Shown: one piece after another, positions 6,463 to 11,346 of the stretch
How positions within the stretch are numbered: the stretch's first letter is position 1
Layout of the letters: every line of letters starts with the position of its first letter
NCBI GenBank assembly: GCA_947174975.1
Contig: CAMWLA010000030.1
Coordinates: 1-11,346 of the forward strand
Reading direction: 5' to 3'
Source of the DNA: an uncultured Clostridia bacterium
GTDB lineage: Bacteria; Bacillota; Clostridia; Christensenellales; Borkfalkiaceae
Length of the DNA stretch: 11,346 nt
The notes under the pieces: generated by a model
Seen by the model: the letters and a program-made list of their open reading frames with translations, nothing else
Database searches by the model: none
Told to the model about the DNA's origin: nothing
Position numbers and translations under genes: made by a program

Positions 6463-7371
6463 ATGAATTTTTTTAAGGATCCGAAAATCTGGTTTCTGAT
6501 ACCCGTAATAATTATTGCGATAGGCTCAACCGTAGGCGCTACGCTGTTTATGACGCAAGAAAGCTTAGCCGACTACAAAACGTGGGGCGTCGTATTTATA
6601 GGAATTATGGCGGTAAGCGTAAGCTACTCCGTATACGGCGTTATCCGCCTCTATCCCAAGGCTAAGGAAGCCATTCTGAAGTGGTCGAAAAAGCACCCTT
6701 TCTGGGACAGACAGTTTTCCGAATACGGCTTTACAACACTGCTTTTTACCGCATTTTCGCTTGCGGTTACGCTTGCGTTCGCAGTATATAACGGCTCGGT
6801 TGCAATAGTCATAAGCTCAATATGGTTCGGTGCGCTGGCGGGTTACAACGTACTGCTTATAGTTCTTTACGGCAGTATCCTTATTTACCACGGCAAGCGT
6901 AAAAGAGCCTTAGCCAAGGGACTTGACGAGGGGCAAATTCTTATACAAGACGCTAAAAGATACCGCGTCTACGGCGTTATGTTGTTTTTGTTGCCCGTTT
7001 GCCTATCCTTTGCTATAATGCAGATGGTTGCCTACGGCGATTCGTTCGTGCATACGGGAATAACCATTTACGTGTACGCTATTTATGCTTTTTACAAAAT
7101 AATAACTGCCGTATACAACGTTATTAAAGAATGGAAAAACAGCTCTATGCCGATTATGGCGGCGAGGAATATCAAGCTTGCCGACGCATTCGTTTCTATT
7201 CTTGCGCTTCAAACGGCTATGTTCCGTGAATTCAGCGAGGGATTTGACGAGAAAACTGTAATAACTTTTAATGCGGTAACCGGCTTGATCGTATGCCTTC
7301 TTACGGTGGCTCTGGGCGTCTTTATGATAATAGACGCGTCGTTGAAAATAAGAAAAATCAAAACATCCTAA
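6463..7371 (+). CDS. Unrecognised multi-pass membrane protein, co-transcribed with tetR
   Basis: This is a 302-residue hydrophobic protein with about seven or eight membrane segments (near residues 9-30, 41-63, 89-109, 113-142, 167-192, 197-221, 240-254 and 265-292). A cationic cytoplasmic-type loop, YHGKRKRALAKG, lies at about 142-153. Aromatic residues are common in the helices. I see no ABC, MFS, MATE or peptidase motif. The start is the ATG abutting the regulator's TAA, with GGAAGGGAAG upstream. Pairing a TetR gene with a membrane gene of this kind suggests an exporter or a ligand-linked membrane protein, but this is context only. The stop codon lies in a short palindrome and a clear terminator follows about 85 bases later. 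Confidence 0.8.
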   Translation: MNFFKDPKIWFLIPVIIIAIGSTVGATLFMTQESLADYKTWGVVFIGIMAVSVSYSVYGVIRLYPKAKEAILKWSKKHPFWDRQFSEYGFTTLLFTAFSLAVTLAFAVYNGSVAIVISSIWFGALAGYNVLLIVLYGSILIYHGKRKRALAKGLDEGQILIQDAKRYRVYGVMLFLLPVCLSFAIMQMVAYGDSFVHTGITIYVYAIYAFYKIITAVYNVIKEWKNSSMPIMAARNIKLADAFVSILALQTAMFREFSEGFDEKTVITFNAVTGLIVCLLTVALGVFMIIDASLKIRKIKTS

Positions 7372-7384
7372 AAATTTTTTAGGA
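7366..7384. repeat. Short palindrome over the stop codon
   Basis: TCCTAAAAA (7366-7374) and TTTTTAGGA (7376-7384) form a 9-bp perfect inverted repeat around one T. The TAA stop (7369-7371) of the membrane protein gene lies inside it. It is AT-rich and is probably a weak 3'-end hairpin. Confidence 0.5.
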
Positions 7385-7455
7385 CGCTTAGAAGAGTTGC
7401 GAACAAAACACTATACAAATAATAAGATAAATTTTAATATAATTACATAAAACAT

Positions 7456-7484
7456 AAAAGCACACTTTTAAAGTGTGCTTTTTT
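7456..7484. terminator. Intrinsic terminator, probably bidirectional
   Basis: AAAAGCACACTTT (7456-7468) and AAAGTGTGCTTTT (7470-7482) form a long, nearly uninterrupted stem that would close with a small loop after opening the centre pairs. T-runs follow in both orientations. It ends the tetR-membrane operon and may also end the leftward aldolase transcript. Confidence 0.85.
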
Positions 7485-7492
7485 AACTACTT

Positions 7493-7516
7493 AGCCGCAA
7501 CTTTTCAGTCGCGGCT
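7493..7516. repeat. Small GC-rich inverted repeat after the aldolase fragment
   Basis: AGCCGC (7493-7498) and GCGGCT (7511-7516) are separated by 12 bases. No T-run follows on the minus strand, and only TTTATC follows on the plus strand, so I do not call it a terminator by itself. Confidence 0.4.
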
Positions 7517-7522
7517 TTATCA

Positions 7523-8020
7523 TTATTTAATATTTAAAAAATCTTTACGGCAGTTGACTCTGAACAAATCAACAAGCTGTAACATCTCTTCGTCTTTAAT
7601 GGTGTTCTTTCTCGGCAAGTGCGCCGTAAGCATATAAATCTGCGCTGCCTTTTCAACCGTTTCAATGAGTCCGAACGTTTCGTCCATAGTTTTGCCGGCG
7701 CCGTATATGCCGTGCATTGCCCAAACTACAAGGCGGAACTCTTCCATTTTCTTTGCGGTTGCTTTGCCTATTTCGTCCGTTCCGCAAAGCATCCAAGGAA
7801 GTATACCAATACCGTCGGGGAATACGACTATACACTCGGTACACATTTCCCATAAGGTATGCGTAAACTTCTTTTCGTCAAGCTCGTGAACAAAATTCAT
7901 TGCAAGCGTATTCGTAGGGTGACTGTGCATTACTACTCTGTTTTCGGGGTCGACCTTTAATCTCGCCATATGGCTCATAAGGTGTGCGGGGAACTCGCTC
8001 GTAGGTCTGCCGCCGTCCAC
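7523..8020 (-). pseudogene. rhaD: Rhamnulose-1-phosphate aldolase, 5'-truncated
   Basis: The 165-residue frame matches the C-terminal 60 percent of class II rhamnulose-1-phosphate aldolase, which splits L-rhamnulose 1-phosphate into DHAP and L-lactaldehyde. The catalytic glutamate region PTSEFPAH (E9 here, E117 in E. coli RhaD) is present. So are the zinc ligands in VVMHSHPTN (H32, H34) and AMHGIYGAG (H103), and the segment VVFPDGIGILPWM. The family length is about 275 residues. The first 110 or so are absent, including the phosphate-binding GNL and TGSGK elements, so activity is very unlikely. The only possible starts near the break (GTG at 8020) lack a convincing ribosome binding site, and homology stops there abruptly. 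The C terminus is intact. No other rhamnose gene is visible nearby, so this looks like a remnant at a rearrangement or assembly joint. Confidence 0.85.
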
Positions 8021-8100
8021 TTCATCCCGTGAAAACCGATAGCGTTCAATACTGTGGCGTTCGGTATTTGAGAGCGTATGTCTGATGCAATCATACTGCC

Positions 8101-8679
8101 TTATTGCATATTTACCAAAGTGTCAATATCGCTTGACGAGCTTACGCGGCAACCGGATTTCCATATCGCATTAGGCGCTGAGCTGTGTAAGTTCGTTCCG
8201 CTGTTACCCATTCCGCTGCTTGCCGAAGTACAGAACGGAATTATAGTCTTACCCGAAAAATCGTAACTTTCAAGGAAAGTATAGATAATCTTCGGTGCTT
8301 GAGAGTGCCATATGGGATAACCGATAAATATTACGTCATATTGCTCTATATTTTCAACACTTCCGCTGATTTCGGGACGGGCGGTCGGATCCGCTTGCTC
8401 TCTATCGGCTCTGCAATTTGTATAGTACTTTAAGTCGTCTGTAGTATACGGAATGGCGGGCGTTATTTGATAAAGATAAGAATTGCTTACTTCCCTTTGT
8501 ATTGATTCCGCAACGCCCTTCGTTGTGTTCGTGCAAGAAAAGTATGCAACAAGCACTTTGCCGTTGGTGCCCTCCGGTATTTTGTCAGCACCGTCGTCTT
8601 TACCGCAACCGACAGCTAAGCACGCACAAAGCATTGTAACAACTCCGAGAATTATCGAAATAAAAGTTTTCTTTTTCAT
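8101..8679 (-). CDS. Flavodoxin-like protein with lipoprotein signal
   Basis: This is a 192-residue protein. Residues 1-25 form a lipoprotein-type signal (KKK, a hydrophobic core, then ending AVGC with Cys25 as the likely lipidated residue; the -3 position is not ideal). The rest is a Flavodoxin_4-type fold: beta strand VLVAYFSCTNTTKGVA (42-57) with the FMN phosphate loop at 48-54, then YDVIFIGYPIWHSQAP near 114-129 with an aromatic residue for the flavin, and the glycine/serine-rich loop SGKTIIPFCTSASSGMGNSG near 142-161. It probably binds FMN and carries electrons or acts as a small quinone/nitro-reductase at the outer face of the membrane. GGAGG lies at 8689-8685. It starts 14 bases after the aldo/keto reductase stop, so the two form an operon. 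Confidence 0.88.
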   Translation of the reverse strand: MKKKTFISIILGVVTMLCACLAVGCGKDDGADKIPEGTNGKVLVAYFSCTNTTKGVAESIQREVSNSYLYQITPAIPYTTDDLKYYTNCRADREQADPTARPEISGSVENIEQYDVIFIGYPIWHSQAPKIIYTFLESYDFSGKTIIPFCTSASSGMGNSGTNLHSSAPNAIWKSGCRVSSSSDIDTLVNMQ

Positions 8680-8693
8680 AATAGCCTCCGATT

Positions 8694-9683
8694 TTATTTA
8701 TGATTAAACTGCATTACGCCGACAAGCTTATGCGGTATGTAAGCTTCTTCCAAGTACGCTATTTCTTCGGCTGTCAGTTTAACGCCTACCGCTTTGACCG
8801 CATCTTCTATATGCTTGACCTTCGTCGCCCCGACTATCGGCGAGGTTACTTTTGAAAGCAGCCAACCGAGTGCGATTTGAGTTTTTGTCAAACCCTTCTT
8901 TTCGGCAAGAGCGGCAACTCTTGCAATAATTATGCCGTCTTGCTCTTTTGTGGTATCATACTTACTTTTAGCCACCGTGTCCGTTTCAAGTCGCTTCGTG
9001 ATTTCGTCCGCCGCTTTCACAAGTCTGCCGGACGCAAGCGGACTGTACGGCGTAAGCGCGATATTGTTTTCTTCGCAGCACGGTATCATCTCCCGTTCTT
9101 CTTCACGGAATAAAAGATTATAATGACCTTGTACCGATACGAATTTCGCCCAGCCGTTGCGCTCTGCAATAGCGTTTGCTTTTTCTAATTGCCACGCATA
9201 ACAGTTTGAAATTCCAATTGCCCTCACCTTACCTTGTTTAACGGCTGCGTTTAGTCCATCCATAATTTCATCTATCGGCGTATGGTAATCCCACATATGG
9301 CAAATATAGAGATCAACGTAATCGGTTCCAAGTCGTTTTAAGCTGCTTTCAAGGCAGTCGGCAACGTGCTTTTGTCCGCTTATGCCGTTTGCGATTTCTT
9401 CTTGCGTTCTCGGCAAAAATTTGGTTGCGATAACGGCATTCTTGCGGGCAGTCAGCTTTTTTAAAATTCTTCCGAGGTATTCTTCACTCGTACCGCCGGC
9501 ATAGCCCATCGCCGTATCAAAAAAATTTATTCCGCTATCAAGTGCCGATTTTATAATTTCTTTTGAATTCTCTTCGTCGAGTACCCAACCGTGATGTCCG
9601 AGTTTCGCGTCTCCGAATCCCATACACCCCAAACAGATGCGCGACACCTTTATTCCCGATTTTCCAAGCTCAGCATATTCCAT
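8694..9683 (-). CDS. Aldo/keto reductase
   Basis: This 329-residue (alpha/beta)8-barrel oxidoreductase reduces aldehydes or ketones with NADPH. The catalytic tetrad is complete: D56 and Y61 in FFDTAMGYAGG, K88 in IATKF and H129 in YICHMWD. The segment KVRAIGISNC (about 150-160) and the cofactor-binding SPIVGATKVKHIED near residues 284-297 are typical of the YajO/IolS-like branch. Length is normal. GGAGGCGG lies just upstream of the ATG, and a near-consensus promoter lies at 9736-9764. It is the first gene of an operon with the flavodoxin-like gene. Similar sets of LysR, reductase and flavodoxin are common in Clostridia; the substrate is not predictable. Confidence 0.95.
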   Translation of the reverse strand: MEYAELGKSGIKVSRICLGCMGFGDAKLGHHGWVLDEENSKEIIKSALDSGINFFDTAMGYAGGTSEEYLGRILKKLTARKNAVIATKFLPRTQEEIANGISGQKHVADCLESSLKRLGTDYVDLYICHMWDYHTPIDEIMDGLNAAVKQGKVRAIGISNCYAWQLEKANAIAERNGWAKFVSVQGHYNLLFREEEREMIPCCEENNIALTPYSPLASGRLVKAADEITKRLETDTVAKSKYDTTKEQDGIIIARVAALAEKKGLTKTQIALGWLLSKVTSPIVGATKVKHIEDAVKAVGVKLTAEEIAYLEEAYIPHKLVGVMQFNHK

Positions 9684-9735
9684 TCGATACCGCCTCCAAA
9701 TAAAAAATGTAAGTGCCGTTTATATTGACACCTAC

Positions 9736-9764
9736 ATTATACATACATTTACTTATTATGTCTA
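9736..9764 (-). promoter_or_regulatory. Strong promoter of the reductase-flavodoxin operon, with spacer dyad
   Basis: TAGACA (9764-9759) and TATAAT (9741-9736) are separated by 17 bp, which is 11 of 12 matches to consensus. ACATA (9741-9745 on the plus strand) and TATGT (9757-9761) form a dyad with an 11-base centre that sits over the spacer. It is a candidate LysR-type binding site in a position that would repress or remodel the promoter. Confidence 0.75.
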
Positions 9765-9775
9765 ATACTTGTTTT

Positions 9776-10672
9776 CTATACTCTCGTATGCTCAATAGAC
9801 ATACGAATATGATTTAAGAATTTTGTTGCCGCTGTTCCCATCGGCTGATGCTTTTTCCAAGCTATAACCGACGTACTTATTAAATCGGGATATAACCATT
9901 TAATGCAAATGTTATCATTGCCGTACATGGATACCGCGCCGTAAACGGAAAACGCATACCCAAGCCCTTGTTCGACGAGCTTAGCCGCATTATTTATTAG
10001 ATTGTTTGAAGAAAAGACGTTAAGCTTATCGTAAGATGCTCCAAACCAATTAGCAAGTTCGGACTTTACTTTATCACGGCTCGGAAGTATTAATGGCTTG
10101 TCAATTAAATCGTGAGGAGTCACCTTCTCTTTTTCCGCAAGAGGTGAATCCTTCGGCACCACGACTACCCAATGCTCCTGCACGGGCATACGGATAAAAT
10201 CGTATTTATCAATTTCTACCGGTTCAAGAAACAAGCCGAAATCCATAAGTCCTTTATCTATCTGGTCTTTGATGTTGTCGGCATTGCCGGAATAAAAGTT
10301 AAAGCTTATGCCCGGATATTTTGCAGTAAACTCTTTTATCATTTTTGCAAGCCCGCTCACCGCGCTTAACTCTCCGCAACCTATCGAGATAATTCCGCCT
10401 ATATCGTCCCCGCCGTTCAGCTCTGAAAATTCTTGCTCGGTCTTATCCGCAAGCGCAACCAATTCTTCCGCGCGGCGGCGAAGCAACACTCCCGCCTCGG
10501 TAAGCGTGATTTTTCTGTTACCGCGCTCAAATAATTTTGCGCCGAGTTCTTCTTCCAATTGTGCAAGTTGACGCGACAACGACGGTTGCGTGATATGTAA
10601 AACGTCCGCTGCCCTTAAAATATTTTCTTCTCTGACAACCGCCAAAAAATAGCGCAATACGCGCAATTCCAT
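9776..10672 (-). CDS. LysR-family transcriptional regulator
   Basis: This is a 298-residue LysR protein. The winged helix-turn-helix covers residues about 1-60 (AADVLHITQPSLSRQL at 21-36, then LEEELGAKLFER), followed by a linker helix to about residue 90 and a periplasmic-binding-like effector domain. AGGAGT at 10683-10678 supports the start. Length is typical. The gene lies just upstream of the aldo/keto reductase in the same direction, separated by about 92 bases that contain a separate strong promoter. It probably controls the reductase and flavodoxin genes. The effector is unknown. Confidence 0.95.
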   Translation of the reverse strand: MELRVLRYFLAVVREENILRAADVLHITQPSLSRQLAQLEEELGAKLFERGNRKITLTEAGVLLRRRAEELVALADKTEQEFSELNGGDDIGGIISIGCGELSAVSGLAKMIKEFTAKYPGISFNFYSGNADNIKDQIDKGLMDFGLFLEPVEIDKYDFIRMPVQEHWVVVVPKDSPLAEKEKVTPHDLIDKPLILPSRDKVKSELANWFGASYDKLNVFSSNNLINNAAKLVEQGLGYAFSVYGAVSMYGNDNICIKWLYPDLISTSVIAWKKHQPMGTAATKFLNHIRMSIEHTRV

Positions 10673-10725
10673 AGCTTACTCCTAATATACAAAAATTAGC
10701 AAATTTCTTGTTCTTATGCCTTTAA

Positions 10726-10754
10726 ATTATAGCATATTTTGCCTTATGAGTAAA
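10726..10754 (-). promoter_or_regulatory. Promoter of the lysR gene, extended -10
   Basis: TTTACT (10754-10749) and TATAAT (10731-10726) are spaced by 17 bp, and TGC directly precedes the -10 box (extended -10). The start point would lie about 45 bases upstream of the ATG at 10672. Confidence 0.75.
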
Positions 10755-10786
10755 GCTTTCCCCGCTAATATGTGTTTTATTTTATT

Positions 10787-10832
10787 TACAGTATTATGCT
10801 GTATTGACTGTATTTTATTACATTATGATGTA
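10787..10832. promoter_or_regulatory. Two short dyads upstream of the small plus-strand gene
   Basis: TACAG-7-CTGTA (10787-10803) and TACAT-4-ATGTA (10819-10832) are perfect 5-bp dyads, 32 bp apart by start. A TTGACT (10804-10809) lies between them and could be a -35 box, but no -10 at normal spacing is convincing. They may bind a regulator of the gene at 10874. The AT-rich context makes chance dyads plausible. Confidence 0.3.
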
Positions 10833-10873
10833 TATTATTAAATAGAAAAAAACTTTATTAAATATAGGTAAAT

Positions 10874-11131
10874 ATGAAAAGTATAATTGAAGAGCTGATT
10901 TCTCAAAACAGTCAGTTTATGGATAATATAAAATATAATGAAGAATATTGGCAACTGACAAAATACGGCAACAATATATATGAGAAGCTAAAAGCAACCT
11001 TGAATAAAAAGCAAATCGAGTTATTGGATAAACTTTTAGATAATCACGCAGATTTATCCGCAGAGGCAAGCGAGTGCCACCTTTTACAAGGCTTTAAAGC
11101 GGGCATAAAACTAATGGTTGAGTGTTTATAA
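10874..11131 (+). CDS. Small DUF6809-like protein
   Basis: This 85-residue, fully helical and charged protein has an N-terminal MKSIIEELI segment, a central region ending LNKKQIELLDKLLDNHADLSAEASECHL, named here only by its heptad-like leucines, and a C-terminal GFKAGIKLMVE. This profile resembles small Firmicute proteins classed as DUF6809, including the closing G-F/L-x-x-G motif. Function is unknown. The ribosome binding site is weak (AGG about 9 bases upstream). The terminator at 11194-11235 follows. The family assignment is from memory of the pattern and is moderate. Confidence 0.7.
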   Translation: MKSIIEELISQNSQFMDNIKYNEEYWQLTKYGNNIYEKLKATLNKKQIELLDKLLDNHADLSAEASECHLLQGFKAGIKLMVECL

Positions 11132-11143
11132 ATATGCGGTGTA

Positions 11144-11181
11144 TATCACGCCGAAAATAGTTGGGTATAATGCCCCGAAGA
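11144..11181 (+). pseudogene. Fragment of a 5S rRNA gene in inverted orientation
   Basis: Bases 11144-11177 match the 5S rRNA segment at 11294-11261 (minus strand) in 31 of 34 positions, including 20 consecutive identical bases (11158-11177 against 11261-11280). Four more bases (AAGA) match if one base is skipped. The rest of 5S is absent on either side. It lies tail-to-tail with the real gene. Confidence 0.8.
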
Positions 11182-11193
11182 ACTACATAATAC

Positions 11194-11235
11194 AAAAAAA
11201 GAAAGCAACCACAAAATGTGGTTGCTTCTTTTTTT
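11194..11235. terminator. Bidirectional intrinsic terminator after the 5S gene
   Basis: AAGCAACCACA (11203-11213) pairs with TGTGGTTGCTT (11217-11227) with an AAA loop. A-runs on the left and T-runs on the right (seven each) make it a terminator in both directions: for the rRNA operon on the minus strand and for the small gene on the plus strand. Confidence 0.95.
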
Positions 11236-11239
11236 GAAA

Positions 11240-11346
<107 letters not shown>

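Noticed and set aside
7493..7516. GC-rich inverted repeat considered as the aldolase terminator
   Set aside because: No T-run follows it on the minus strand; the hairpin at 7456-7484 is the better terminator.
8078..8266. A 62-codon plus-strand frame opposite the flavodoxin 3' end
   Set aside because: It is antisense to a conserved domain, without ribosome binding site or recognisable features.
11144..11181. A complete second 5S rRNA on the plus strand
   Set aside because: Only about 34-38 bases match; the conserved loop C and both terminal strands are missing.

Overview
The window looks like chromosomal DNA of an uncultured or little-studied member of the Bacillota, probably Clostridia. The evidence is moderate-to-low GC, strong GGAGG-type ribosome binding sites, sigma-A-like promoters, BcrA/BcrB-style ABC exporters, and a 5S rRNA whose alignable core resembles Firmicute 5S. 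The sequence alone does not support a finer assignment.

Layout. (1) Positions 1-350 hold the 5' part of an unrecognised leftward gene. Its promoter is a perfect consensus (TTGACA-17-TATAAT), overlapped by three copies of a 12-bp site; the XRE-type repressor at 351-695 is transcribed divergently. This looks like a genetic switch. (2) Positions 804-4214 (minus) are a four-gene operon of two tandem ATPase/permease pairs, evidently a duplication, ending at a terminator at 759-789. (3) Positions 4309-5736 (minus) hold a YjdF/DUF2238-like membrane protein gene and an unrecognised soluble protein with repeated F-x-x-F/L-x-x-x-K-G segments. (4) Positions 5857-7371 (plus) are a TetR-family regulator directly followed by a multi-pass membrane protein gene, ended by a terminator at 7456-7484. 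A 21-bp identical sequence, at the same distance from a shared -10 region, lies in front of both the repeat-protein gene (next to the tetR promoter) and the ABC operon. This suggests that regions 2 to 4 form one regulon controlled by the TetR protein.

(5) Positions 7523-10672 (minus) hold, in transcription order, a LysR regulator, an aldo/keto reductase, a flavodoxin-like lipoprotein and a 5'-truncated rhamnulose-1-phosphate aldolase. The reductase and flavodoxin genes form a probable redox operon under a near-consensus promoter with a dyad in its spacer. The aldolase lacks about the first 110 residues, and the break is abrupt. (6) Positions 10874-11131 (plus) encode a small DUF6809-like protein. 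(7) The right edge holds most of a 5S rRNA on the minus strand, presumably the end of an rRNA operon. A bidirectional terminator separates it from an inverted fragment of a second 5S copy on the plus strand.

The best candidates for new biology are the TetR-linked regulon (two exporters, a repeat protein and two membrane proteins sharing an operator-like element) and the three-site XRE switch controlling the gene cut by the left edge.
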